DNA of 43,019 nt from Terana coerulea (lineage: Eukaryota; Basidiomycota; Agaricomycetes; Polyporales; Phanerochaetaceae): NCBI GenBank assembly GCA_024811115.1, contig JAKOGH010000432.1, positions 1-43,019 on the forward strand. Direction: 5' to 3'. The position numbers and the translations under genes are program-made. The notes beneath the pieces are model-generated. The model was not told the origin of the DNA. It was given only the letters and a program-made list of their open reading frames with translations, and did not search any database. This document shows positions 1 through 10,318 of the stretch, in pieces; the first letter of the stretch is position 1; every line of letters starts with the position of its first letter.

Positions 1-345
1 CAGCGATAGGACGAGGCCGTATACGGTGGCAGGTCTTGCTTGGTTCTCTCCATGCTCGAGCAATGCGAAATTGAGTATGTTCTGAGATAGCCGCTTTGAC
101 GACATTAGGACCGCCAGGAAACCCTCCAGGCCGCATGTCCGGACCTTGAGGACGCGGAATAGGAGCTTAGAACTGCGCGGAAGCATGGCAACACAGGTGA
201 GGGAACAGTTCTTCAGCGATTGTTTGTCGTCTTTCAGACCATCCATAATGCAATCGGTGAGCTCCTGCGGCATGTGCAGACCTCTCGGATTCAGAGTCGA
301 GGTCCTTGGCGCAGTCGTGTCACGGTGGACGGTATACATATTCAT
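1..345 (-). CDS. F-box protein, 5' part only (runs off left edge)
   Basis: The minus strand is open for 115 codons from the ATG at 343-345 to the window edge; a second in-frame ATG lies two codons later. Residues 25-62 resemble an F-box: MPQELTDCIMDGL, then SLKNCSLTCVAMLPRSSKLL, the usual fungal pattern of a leading LPxE/PQEL helix and a SLxxCSLVCxxWLPxSRxxLF core. Here the usual Trp is Met. F-box proteins bind Skp1 and bring substrates to an SCF ubiquitin ligase; the substrate-binding part would lie outside the window. No intron is seen in the visible part. The same family occurs as a decayed gene at 4738-5937, which fits the large F-box expansions of Agaricomycetes. The domain call rests on pattern only, and the gene may be broken further left. 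Confidence 0.6.
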   Translation of the reverse strand, partial: MNMYTVHRDTTAPRTSTLNPRGLHMPQELTDCIMDGLKDDKQSLKNCSLTCVAMLPRSSKLLFRVLKVRTCGLEGFLAVLMSSKRLSQNILNFALLEHGENQARPATVYGLVLSL

Positions 346-1573
346 TGCTGTTAGCAATGACGTGTTGTCTAAACGCGGTGTTGGTTACATTCACTTTGCG
401 ACCCCATAAATGGATTACTCACCTACACGAGAGAAGGTCGTCGTAGCTGAGTCAGTGCGTGGGGAAATCTGGGAGAGGTCTCGGTCCAACCGCCCGAACT
501 AGGTTACGAGATGCGCGCTCATCCACCCGTGAGGACTACTGTACTTGCCACTTCGGAAAGAGAGCCTTCGACGACCTTCAGCCTGGTAGTGGGAATCCCG
601 AATCCCAAATTACGAACGCTCCCTTTTCCATAGGTAAAGCAGTGCCTGTACAGGCATATCCAACGAAGCTTTCAACTGAGACAACAACCGTAACATACAC
701 CTGTCATTCCTCAAAATCGAAATTTCGCAATGATAGGCAACGGCCTGGCATGTTCCAGACAAAACAGCCTCCAATAGCTCCATCGCACTTTGTATGACTC
801 CAACTCCTGGACGCTTAGCTCAAGACTTTGGATGCTGTGGCAAAGTACGATTTCAGCTCCCAAGTGCCAGCGACTCCCGACACACCCCGAGGCTCGAATA
901 GGAATTCAATGGACGTATTTGGGATGTGGTGTAGCGAATCCTCTGTCGATTCTTGCAAGCTTTCAGCGGTGAGCCACCGTTCCGGACAGCGGGTTTCGAA
1001 TTGCAAGCAGTTCGTTGGATTGCGGTGAACGGACCGAGTGTGAACATGCCCCCACGTACTTTTCTGGGATGTAACTTACCAGTAAATACTGATCAGCTCC
1101 CGCCGACCGATTATGGGAGTGTCACTCACTAAGGACGAATGAGTCTGTCACCCTTGCTAGGTCTGGTGAATCGCTGACTGCCACTGCTAATTACAGGATG
1201 AAGCCGCACAGCTCTCGTTACTACATTCCAAGATTTGATGAGCGGGCCAAACCCAGCGAAAGCGTACGACGTACACGTCAGCCTATAGATACGGCATTTC
1301 GCAGTGTTATTTGAGATTCTTGCTCAGAAGAGTAGAAATGGTCTACTTCTACTTGAAGTCACTGATGTGCTTTGATGCCGGCTTAGATAATTGACAAGTA
1401 CTGAAACTATGGTTAGACAGAGCGACAGACGACTGAAATCGTACTCACTTCCAACCTCCTTTCACGGCATAGACGACTCCGACGTTGTCCTTCACTCACA
1501 GCGCATCGTTGTCATCATCAAGCCTGAGACGACATGTGAGCTAAAGAGCAAGGAGAAGGTTAACTTCGATTAT
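346..1573. other. intergenic, no supported gene
   Basis: Short open frames occur on both strands but none shows domain-like composition, a consistent frame across splice sites or a recognisable motif. The part next to 345 should hold the promoter of the divergently read F-box gene, but I see no clear TATA box. Confidence 0.5.
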
Positions 1574-2132
1574 TCAAAAGAATGGTGTACGCACGTAGGA
1601 CATTCCGCAAATCCGAAGATCTATAGCTTCGCGCTCCTTCAGTACTTCGACTAATTCGGCGCCGCTTTCTGGCAACAGTGGTTGATATTCCTTCAGCGCA
1701 GCGGCGTTCAACGCACAATTCCTTGATTGTCGCCGCAGATGACGCTTCGCTGGTCTTTTGCGCAATCGAGGGCGTGCTGGGCGGATGAAGGGCCCGTCCC
1801 ATGCACGCTGTCGTGTATTGGTCAACTCCTCTATGATTGTTGAGCTGTCAGGTTCGAAATTGCCCACTCACCTTGGCTTTTGATCTGTCCCTAAGCCCCC
1901 ACCATACTAAAGCTGAATAGCAGACACATCACGCACGGTGACCTCGTTTTAACCTGAGCATTATTACTATGAGTGAACCGAGACACTTAGATGCGTAGTG
2001 GATATGCTGACCAATCCACACGGTGTCCATATACCGACCACGCAGAATTCTCACGTAGAGGCGTAAGCTACCCTCTACAATGACTGTTGCTAGCCACCAT
2101 CGGGAAACCTGGCAAGCAAGGATGCTGGGCAA
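1574..2132 (-). pseudogene. possible cytochrome P450 relic (weak)
   Basis: Two minus-strand pieces appear in the order expected for the first third of a fungal microsomal P450. At 1929-2132 the piece GRYMDTVWIGQHIHYAS resembles the 'YGD-V-x-V-x-GQ-x-I-V-x-x-S' strand region. At 1574-1867 the segment LNAAALKEYQPLLPESGAEL resembles the helix after the C-helix (FN--ALKEY-PL---E---L). The WRxxR C-helix motif, the I-helix, the ExxR and the haem-binding Cys loop are not visible, and stops separate the pieces. If real, this is a short non-functional remnant; it may equally be chance resemblance. Confidence 0.25.
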
Positions 2133-2946
2133 CGCGCAAGAGGATGGAATGGCGAGATGCAGTATGTGCAGTGAAAGTCAGGAGTTCTGTGTAGCCATAG
2201 TCGCTTGCAGGCCATGTGCAACCGACTATTGAAGCTAATAGCCAGCCTGTCGAAGAGACAGAGTTACGCGACTGTGGAGGTCAAGGTCAAGGTCAAGGTC
2301 GCAGAATATTTCTGAATAATGGCACCGCGCTGTGGGTCGACCGTCGAAGCGCCACGGCCACGTGGAACGGATCAGTCGTGATCGGAAGCCGGAAGGCGGT
2401 GAGTTTCGTCCGCGACCGCCACTTGCAGTTGTCCGCCACCACCAGCTGGAACCTGCATGCGTGAGTTGTGCGTGAGTGCCTGTCCGAGATTTACATCTCT
2501 TGACCGAGTAGCCCGTAGCCTTCACGCATATAACTCATGAAACTTGGGCGGCAATGCTGGTGGTCATGTCGGTGCTCACAAGACTCGACGTGAATCACCA
2601 TATTTCACGTAAAGTGGAAGCTAGAAGCCAAGCACGACCAAGGGCTACATAGAACGCCGCAGACGATGTTTCTCTTCGAGCTCAGAGGAATACTCATGCA
2701 ACATTAGATCGTCAGATAATTATTCTAGAATATGGTTACAGTACATGAAATGCTCGTGCAAGTTTTCGTGATGGCGGTGTGCAAGCGGGTGAGAGGAAGC
2801 ACGTGGATGGATGCAAGGAGGATGAGGCAGAGTGAAATGCAAAGTAGACGAGGGAACCCGGGATTGTCTGTAAGATCGTACGACGAGGTAGTCGTGAGAG
2901 CGCTGAGGCGAAGGAAGCGACGATACCCCATATCTAGGTGACGGCT
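2133..2946. other. intergenic between P450-like relic and MARVEL gene
   Basis: No gene is supported. At 2279-2300 there are nearly four tandem copies of GGTCAA, which gives a Gly-Gln run in one frame. The part from about 2720 to 2946 lies downstream of the MARVEL gene stop and probably holds its 3' UTR and terminator, although no strong poly(A) signal stands out. Confidence 0.4.
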
Positions 2947-3638
2947 TTAGACCCTGTAGTAGAAGGGCTTGGCAGCCTTGCGCCTGATCTCGACGAGCTC
3001 GATGAGCATGCCGACGAGTTTGATCATGTAGACACCCCTGCGATTGCGAATGAGTCATCGCGACATGGACAAATACAATATTACTTACAGAGAGCCCAAG
3101 CGATACCCTGAAGAGCGACGAGCTCGTGGCACCAGCTAAGCCAGTTCGCCCACTGCGGCAAGAAGTTGCTCGCGGGCTCCGCGCACTTCGATACCTCGAA
3201 GGGCACGACACGGTTGAGGACACCGGCGGAGGTAGCCCAGAAGGTGGCGAAGATGAACGTCCAGAACGCGGAGAAGCCGACGGCGGAGAAGGGGTGGGTG
3301 AAGATGTAGATGAGCGAGGCAATGCAGGTGAACAGGATGAGGCCCAGGATGTCCTTATACTCCGCCGAGGGATAGGTCGCCGGGTTGTTGCCCCAGGTGT
3401 GGAGGATGTGGGCGTCAAGACCGAGCTCAGTCGCCGCTGGACTGGAGTCAGATCGTGGTTCGAGGCATACATCGCTTGGTACTCACTCAACGCGAAGAGC
3501 AGCGTGTAGGCAAAGCCATAGAGGAATGGTCGTGCGCGAGCAATAAAGCTAGGAGGAGCCTTCTCATTAGCGGGACCTACCAGAACAGTAATCAGGCAGC
3601 TGCGCATGTGGGAACCGTCCTCGAGACATACCTGCCAT
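2947..3638 (-). CDS. MARVEL-type four-helix membrane protein (one base short)
   Basis: There are four exons (3638-3632, 3576-3487, 3436-3089, 3037-2947) with GT-AG introns of 55, 50 and 51 nt; the start ATGGCAG is split by the first intron. The product, about 178 residues, has four hydrophobic segments: PFLYGFAYTLLFALTATELG; ILGLILFTCIASLIYIF; AFWTFIFATFWATSAGVL; and LVALQGIAWAL running into VYMIKLVGMLIEL. The tail is RRKAAKPFYYRV. This matches fungal MARVEL/membrane-associating proteins, which sit in plasma-membrane or vesicle membranes; no enzymatic role is known. The splice at 3038/3089 joins frames that differ by one: the acceptor lies in a CCCC run (3035-3038), and one more G would restore TGG-GGT-GTC. 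The exons total 536 nt, one short of a multiple of three. A sequencing slip is likelier than a broken gene. Confidence 0.7.
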
Positions 3639-3760
3639 GACGAGTGACTGTGAAGGCAAGGGAGAGGGCGGACGGTAGCTTTACAGCTGGGAGACGAGCT
3701 GGAGCGAGGTAGTGGATTCTGGTGAAGGAACCTGAGGGGTGTCTGGGCCGATGCAGAGGA

Positions 3761-3768
3761 TTATATAG
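3761..3768 (-). promoter_or_regulatory. TATA box of the MARVEL gene
   Basis: Reading leftwards on the minus strand the sequence is CTATATAA, about 124 nt upstream of the ATG at 3638 and followed by a pyrimidine-rich leader. Position and form suit a basidiomycete core promoter. Inference from motif only. Confidence 0.4.
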
Positions 3769-4737
3769 ACGGACGTAGAGAGCTAACGGAATCACACGAG
3801 CATTCCTTCACGAGGAATGCAGGCTGTGTCCGATATAGACCGCCCGCTGGGATAGGCCGGCGAGACAGGGAGCATCCGGGTCAGGCCAGGTAAGCCTTCA
3901 GTCAGCGTGCAGGCCGCGTTTCGGATTCGGTGGTAAATCGGCCTGAGCGCGTAAGAATAAACCGAGGTGAGCTTCGTTTCCGACTGTGGGCGGGCTTTGA
4001 GAGTCTAAGAAGGCGGCTTAGACTTATTTGGAATGCGATTATAAGACGGCTGACGGAGGCTGACTGACCTATGAACAGCCGTTCCCAGGCCGGAGTACCA
4101 CCCTAGGGTTCCAACTACACGCAGCGTGCTATGTATATCGTTCGCTTCCCATGTCGCGGTATACAACACGTCTTGGCCTATGCCCGCTGTGCGACGTCGT
4201 ACGAACGTCTCGTAGATTTTGAGAGTGGCGGAAGTCGGACTGCGTGCGTCGGCGGCCATGACTTGTCTCACGCAGCCCCAACGCAGCCCCGAGAGTCCGC
4301 GAACGCCACAAGCGTCTCGAATCCGCATGCGGACAGTCGCCGACGCCTGCCGATAGGTTCCGAGCGGACTTTGCGGCGCGGGTCCCGAGGCGCTTGGAAA
4401 CATGCTGCTTCGCTGGAGGTCTTATGTGGTTGAAATCCTGCGAGAGCCACCCTCAACGTGGAGCTGCTTCAGCATGTCTCAATAGCAACGCCGTTCTATT
4501 CAAAGTGTTCAACCGGTTACAATGAACCATGGAGAATCCTGCTTGGAACGACGGCGAGACTGTTCTTGACGGTGCGCTCGTTGAACATGTTCGGATCCGA
4601 AGTCCCGAGTAGATACATGTGCAAGGCGTTACATGACGTCGCGGCTGATCCAGTCTTCCAACAGCGAGTAAGAAGGATAGACGTAAGCGGGCAAACGCAT
4701 CCCGAACGCCTCCAACAATCCTCTGTATCGGTGGTCT
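3769..4737. other. intergenic, no supported gene
   Basis: Open frames of up to 132 codons exist on both strands but look random in composition and share no splice-consistent structure. This stretch separates the MARVEL promoter from the 3' end of the decayed F-box gene. Confidence 0.45.
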
Positions 4738-5937
4738 TCACACGGCCGACGATATCTTGACTTTGTTCTTGAAGCGGATCGGTACCTTCGCCAGTATCTG
4801 CTGTCGCGCTGTCTCAAGGCTCGCATCCGAGGATCCATTCGCCGCGGAGACAAACTCAAGGCATCTGTCCAACACTTCTTCGAGTTGTAGCCAACGGAGT
4901 CGGGTACTGAACCACGCCGGGTTATCAACCTCCAACCGTAGGCAGCATACGCTGGAGGGCAGCCAAGGTAACATAGTTCGATGGAAGAACTCAAAATGCC
5001 ACTACTGCAGACAACACGCCGTAAATATAGGTGTACCGCTAATTTCCGAACAGTGACATCGCTCACCGAGAAATCGTGAATCTTGAGGCAGACAGAACGA
5101 AGCTGCGCACAGCGAGCCAGCGCCATAACCCTGGTTTCCGCTGGGGAGGTAAGCTATATTCAGCCGATACAGTTCAGTGAATAGAGAGCGTGCTTACAGA
5201 GTTCATTCCCAATCATTTGGCTCGTATCCGCATGTCCAGGTGGAGATGCCGTAAACCTTTCCCTTCGCTTCGTAGGAAAGCGTCCAAGGCCATGCTGTCC
5301 TGCGTGCTGAAGTACCCCAGACGAATCTCGAGTTCACCGAGATACGCAGGTGTGAAGGATGCAGCCAATGCGGGAAGGGCTTGTCGACTCCGTGCGTCGT
5401 AAGGGACTTGACTCGGCCATTCCGTGGACTGGATGCAGTCAGTTCTTGATTCTGGCTGCGGCGGTGTATGGTGATGAGACGTTCGATTTCGCGAAGACGT
5501 TGCAGAATATGGCACATGGTCGCGACAGGCATGTACGATAAGTCAAGGGTATGAATGTGGTGTCGTTTGAGGCTGGATTCAAAGCACGCTGAATGCACAC
5601 CTTGATCTAAGGAGCGGAAGCGGACGGACGACGACTTAGGTAGCACATCGAAGAAGTCGTCAAGATGGAGGAAAGGCGACGGCCCTTAAAACGATTTTTC
5701 CAGTACGTGCTTGAAGCTCCGCGGTAGCCATGCGCGACAGACCAGGGTGCAAGCAACGAGAGACCTCTGAGTTTGGTGCCCGCAAGGATTGTAGTCCTTG
5801 CACTTCTGTGCAACGAGTAGGTCGATGATGTGATCAATAGGTTTCTGCGGTAAGGTCGTTATTGAAGCCGACGGGTTAGAGGGTAGTGCGGGCGCAAGAG
5901 TCGTGGCACCCTCAACAAAGCGCCAGCTTAGCTGCAC
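4738..5937 (-). pseudogene. decayed F-box protein gene
   Basis: From the ATG at 5937 the reading starts with an F-box: LPQKPIDHIIDLLVAQ, then TQRSLVACTLVCRAWLPRSF. About 84 codons in, a TAA interrupts the frame, and recognisable coding (HLDDFFDVLPKSSSVRF) continues in the same frame. Around 5500 the coding shifts to another frame (LGELEIRLGYFSTQDSMALD, then GKGLRHLHLDMRIR), and it shifts again before the next splice site. The downstream gene structure is intact: introns 5141-5197 and 5002-5066 join MALARCAQLRSVCLKIHDFS to WHFEFFHRTMLPWLPSSVCC, ending at the stop 4738-4740. The LxxLxL-rich C-terminal part is typical of basidiomycete F-box/leucine-rich proteins that recruit substrates to SCF ligases. 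With a stop and at least one or two frameshifts, I call it a recent pseudogene; some breaks could be sequence errors. Confidence 0.6.
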
Positions 5938-6840
5938 CAGTGGTTCGAGATCGTTTGTCCGCGTCGTCCATCAAGGCAATGTTCTGAACTAATGTTCGAT
6001 CTCGTTCGGCAAAAGAGCTCCGGCGCAACCCTACGCCAGAACGTATGCCGTTCAGTACGGACAGCACAGAGCCCCATACAACTCGTTACTCACCGACCAC
6101 CGCAACTCAGCTATGCAGTGCCCGTCTCGCCATACGTCCCGCCCTCTTATACCCCGCTGGCCTTGTGTTTTCTAGCACATCTTAGATGACACACTGTTTC
6201 CCCTGGCACTGAGTGTCAGTCAGATGAGACTGGGTGTTGTACGGCACACGCACACATCTCGAGTTCATCTCCAGCCAGTTTCGTGTGCGTTGAATAAACC
6301 ACAGCGGCGGTAAAGAAGCAGGTTCGTGAGGTAAGAGCTGAACGCAAGTGTAGATGGTTTGTGGGTGGTGGACGGCAAGTGGATAGTGGTTACAAAAGTG
6401 ACAGAGGTACGGCCAACTTCATCGAGAGTTGGCTGGGCTGAGCAGCTTGATGGGAATAGCAACGTATGGATAGCAAGGACGACGACAAAGACGTGCAATG
6501 TCGGTCTTTTCAGTCACCAATAGGAGTAGGCCTCTGCGGATTGCACAGGGGTTGTAACTTGTAATAATCTGTGGGGCCTCACGCGTGTACGGCTTACGTA
6601 ACATCGCAAGCACTCCACCACCCAAATATAGTATATAGTGTGGTTCGGCGGTTACGGTAGACTACAATTCAGTGGTCACATCGTCAATTGCTAGTGGGAG
6701 CTGCAACGCCGGTGCCAGATGTAAAAACCAAGCAAATGATTCTGGTCCGCATAGCATAAATCGGGTTAAGCATTCAGTACTAACACTAATATACACACAA
6801 CAAGAGGAACGGGTGCACGATGGCAAAGCAAAAGTGTTTA
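5938..6840. other. intergenic; upstream of F-box relic, downstream of gene A
   Basis: No supported gene. A TATAAGAG box read on the minus strand lies near 6145-6152, about 210 nt upstream of the F-box relic's ATG, and may be its promoter. The part from about 6650 to 6840 lies just past the stop of gene A and is probably its 3' UTR. Confidence 0.4.
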
Positions 6841-7538
6841 CTAGTGCAGAAGGTAACCAAAAATGGGAAACACGTTGTTCGAATCCACATACCCAAAAAT
6901 CGGCTGGAACGTCGAGCCGGATCTGCGAAGCTCGATAAGATAAATATGCTCAAACTGGATTGCTCCAAAGGAGACCAAGTGACCAGCCAGACCCTGGCAA
7001 AGGTTTTAGCAAGTATACTGTCAGGCAACCATCACCCATGCATATCTTACCCGAGTAAAGTATTCTGCAGCAACTGCGGCAATATGGTGCACCATGGCAT
7101 CGCGCGATACAGGTTGGGGAATCCCTTGGGACACTCGTCGCACGTTCTTCTGAACGCGATGCTTATAACCACCCGCAACCTTTGTTTTGACATGCACGCA
7201 GTTAGCACTATGCATCACAAATGGAAGCAGGAGTAGCTAAACCCACTTGGATATGGATAGTTGGTTTGTCAATCTCGCCGGCAGTAATGATTACATCCTC
7301 AGTGTTGTCCAGGATATATGGCATCCCATGGAATACAGCGGATATGTTGATACCCTGGATGCCCCCGTCGGACGAGAATGTCCAGTTGCCGCATTGATGT
7401 GGCGACAAGATGCGTTGACGAGGGCGGTATGCAGTGTTTTGCAGCAAGCACAAGCCTGGGCGAAGCGAGACCTGCCCACAATATTCGTATCGTGAGTTGT
7501 GCATGAATGGGCAACATCAGGATTGAGTTGCATACCAT
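6841..7538 (-). CDS. gene A: uncharacterised four-exon protein, paralogue of gene B
   Basis: The exons are 7538-7536 (just ATG), 7471-7247, 7179-7051 and 6993-6841, with introns of 64, 67 and 57 nt. The second intron has a textbook branch site (GTGCTAAC) before its ACAAAG end. The frame stays open for 169 codons. Recognisable blocks are NWTFSSDGGIQGINIS, LDNTEDVI, GEIDKPTIHIQ, PVSRDAMVHHIAAVAAEY, and FGAIQFEHIYLIELRRSGST followed by FQPIFGYVD. The same blocks in the same order occur in gene B (40098-41346). Gene A lacks B's long polar tail. There is no signal peptide or membrane segment. It resembles a widespread but unnamed Agaricomycete protein group that I recall only in outline, and I assign no function. 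The gene is intact and has its own promoter. Confidence 0.65.
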
Positions 7539-7669
7539 GTTGTATGATAGAGACCGGCTAAACTCAGAGCGAAGTCTAAAGGTCTGAAAGAACAAGTTGT
7601 TTACAGTTGTGAGAGGCAGAGGTGAGCGATGAGTGTACTGAGAGTTGAAGCCGTGCGAGGTTATTGGGG

Positions 7670-7677
7670 GTTTTATA
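7670..7677 (-). promoter_or_regulatory. TATA box of gene A
   Basis: On the minus strand the sequence reads CTATAAAA, about 135 nt upstream of the gene A ATG. It is followed by a leader rich in CTC/CAC, typical of basidiomycete 5' UTRs. This supports gene A being a transcribed unit. Confidence 0.5.
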
Positions 7678-7938
7678 GATGGCCAGGGCACAGGGGGTTT
7701 GAGCATCCACGGTAAATTAGTGCTGGGCACGGTCAGTGACGATAGCAGAACACCCGGACGGCGGGGGCGGCTAATACGCCTCGACGAAGCGTGCGGTTGC
7801 ATACAGGCCTAGAGATCATCCGAGGAGATATCACCGAGAATGAACAGAATGCTGTATGACGCCAAAGAGGCACTGTTGGACCTCGGAGGTCTGCAGCTGC
7901 TCGAGAAAACCTAAATGGTAACTTGGATCAGCCGAGCC

Positions 7939-8274
7939 AGTGTTGTCAAGGTCAAATGACCGGTCAGTCAGAAATCAGTGACCCTTTGATTGACCACCTT
8001 GACTGACCCGGTCGACCGACCGGTCAAGGTGGTCAGAGACCGCCCCACCTTCTAAACTTGGTAGTCGGATCAGTGAATGTGCGCCCTCTTTCCCACAGAG
8101 CCGGCGACGGGCGTACGGCCCCTGCCCACCCCATGCCATCAAGGAAATACCCTTTATGGCGAGATTTGTCATCGTCCCACGATTTTGATTGACTGGTCGG
8201 TCAAGAGATTGGCTGACCTTTTGACTGTCTGACTTTGTGATTGACCGGTCACTGACCTGGTCAGTGACAACACT
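7939..8274. mobile_element. 336-bp MITE with GAGCC target duplication
   Basis: The element begins AGTGTTGTCA and ends TGACAACACT, a perfect 10-bp inverted repeat, and GAGCC flanks it directly at 7934-7938 and 8275-8279. Inside each end the trimer blocks TGACC/GGTCA recur many times on both strands. A strong internal hairpin at about 7991-8035 pairs TGACCACCTTGAC with its complement. There is no coding capacity. It is a non-autonomous DNA element; a 5-bp duplication does not settle the superfamily. Confidence 0.75.
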
Positions 8275-9847
8275 GAGCCGAGCGGTCACAGAGTAGACGC
8301 CCGATGTTCGATAGGGTCCCTTGACCGTCTTGAGCAGGGTCTAGATAACGGGAAACATATAAGAATGGCTGAGTATAGTAGAAACAAGACCATACAATGG
8401 CAGGGACGACGTAGATTATTTTGAAGTGGGTACCTAGATAACGGAGATCGTGAGAAGCGAATTGTGAAGACGACGGTCAACTAACCCGAAAGATGCGTTT
8501 GGAGAAAGACCTTACATACCCCGCATCCGTGTGTCCAGATCTCCATCCAGCTACAGTAAGGCTAACCTTCGCATCTGCAAAGACCAGACCGTCGCATATT
8601 AGATGAGCCCGTCATCGCATATGTACTGTACATTGAACGTATGGCGGGTCAGAAATAAGCAGAGCTGTGCGCGAGCCGACGAGCACGGAAGTTGATATCC
8701 ATGCCGCAGACAACCGCCCTGTCTTCGGCAGCCTTTGGTCAGAAAGCTACCAAAGGCAGCTATCGTTAAAACCAGATCTCGCAAGAAGCCACGTGCACCT
8801 GCTAGGCTGTGGCCGTAACTCGTGTCCGCCTTCGAAGCTTCACGCCACCGCGAGGGTTGACGCGGTGGCAACGACGTGTAGGCAAGCTGTCCGGACTAAC
8901 CATGCGCCTCAACCCTGCAAAGCAGAGAGATCGCATAAGCGTGGACGATGACGAAGACTGGAACTGACCGAGCCTAGTTGGATGGTAGCGACACTGCCTG
9001 ACAGCGATCCGCGTCGGAGGACTGTGGTCGATAAAGAAGCTATACGCCAGAAGTTTGAGCCATAATACACAGTAAAAAACATTACAGCGCACTTGAAAGG
9101 GGCAAAAGCATAAGCCGATCTTTGAGCCTACGTCTCCATCTAACTAACCATACCACCATATAAGAGTGCGCCTAAATTCAAGCTCTAAGTGATATACCTT
9201 CTCCCCGTCTTCTTAGCTCCGTAAGCTTTCCACCACATAATGGTATAAGAGAAAGAGCACGGATATAGTGGAGGAATAAGATGGCGTCGCGAATCTTACT
9301 TACGCAACGGAATGCAGAAGAGTCCTGCCTGCACTCGGTCCGCACAGCACTGTGCCAATCGCCGCAAATATTCATTGAGTTCGTGACCAACGTACGGTAA
9401 CGTCAGGACATACCAATTAGTTATGGCTTCATGCATGCTTGGGAATACCATGATCACGGCTGCTGGCGAGCGGCGAAGAAGCAGCCAGTACTCGAAGCGC
9501 CACGACGGCTCGGGTAATTTGGAAGGCTGGCCACCCGTTCTGCCACAGCCACGCTGCGCACGACCGAAAACCGCGTTATGCGCTCATGCGCATATTAACG
9601 GCTTCGTCGGAAGAATTTGATCTGTTGACAGCACAGCATCCTCCTAGGAAGAACCGGGTTGAAGATGTAGACAATAGCGTACTTGGGACCGCCGGAAATG
9701 ATTTGTCAGATATACGTGCAATGTCCCTAGATGACACCCCGAGCAGCTGCTCCGTTGAAGAGGCATCGATGGTTGCATCCGTGTGATGGAACACTGCACA
9801 GGATAGGTACTGAGACGCTGAAGTTGAGTAAGATTGACGGAGCTTAC
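8275..9847. other. intergenic with an isolated coding-like stretch
   Basis: On the minus strand at about 8290-8450 there is a coding-like stretch with a hydrophobic core (FKIIYVVPAIVWSCFYY) and a preceding possible exon with donor near 8515. I can neither find a complete gene nor name a family; it may be a relic of a membrane protein gene. The rest (8600-9847) has only random-looking frames. Confidence 0.3.
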
Positions 9848-10318
9848 AGCTGTTTCGGGTTATAATGAGAAGCGCCGTTTTTTCTCGCGCGCGGCGACCT
9901 TTCTAAATAGGAATCTTCCGACTCTTGCCTCCCGACTTGAGTGTGCAGACCTCGGTAACGGTGCTTATAGCAGGTACTTAAATGTTGCAAATGTACTCGT
10001 ACATCTATGTGCGCCACTAATGTTTGATTTGAAAAGGCAAAAACATCCAGATAACACATCCAGAGCCTGATTTGCGTACAACTAGGGCAAAATATGCATG
10101 CTGACCGGTCTTGCAAGGAGCGCAAGACTCACATACATAGAAAATACCACGGAAAGCTCAGTGCATGCTGACATAAGTCATATTCCTACTATCAGTGTGT
10201 TCTGAACAATATTGAAGGGATGGTGCGTACAACAGGCTGGGGCAAGGAGTCGGAAGATTCCTATTTGGGAAGGTCGCCGCGCGCGAGAAAACGGCGCTGA
10301 TAATAACCCGAAATAGCT
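9848..10318. mobile_element. 471-bp element with about 90-bp terminal inverted repeats
   Basis: The left arm (9848-9935) and the right arm (10228-10318, read in reverse) match almost base for base. They start AGCTRTTTCGGGTTAT and include a GC-rich core TCTCGCGCGCGGCGACCTT and AAATAGGAATCTTCCGACTC. The middle of about 290 bp is unrelated between arms and has no gene. Long arms with a short centre mark a fold-back or MITE-type DNA element. I see no clear target duplication. Confidence 0.7.

Noticed and set aside
2279..2300. GGTCAA tandem repeat as a regulatory array
   Set aside because: Fewer than four copies and no nearby gene start; a short microsatellite is the simpler view.
2720..3607. 295-codon minus-strand ORF as a Ser/Pro-rich protein
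   Set aside because: It reads out of frame through the MARVEL exons; the spliced four-exon reading gives hydrophobic helices and is preferred.
6870..6895. GTTCGAATCC resembling a tRNA T-arm / B box
   Set aside because: It lies within the last exon of gene A read on the other strand, and no cloverleaf or A box fits around it.
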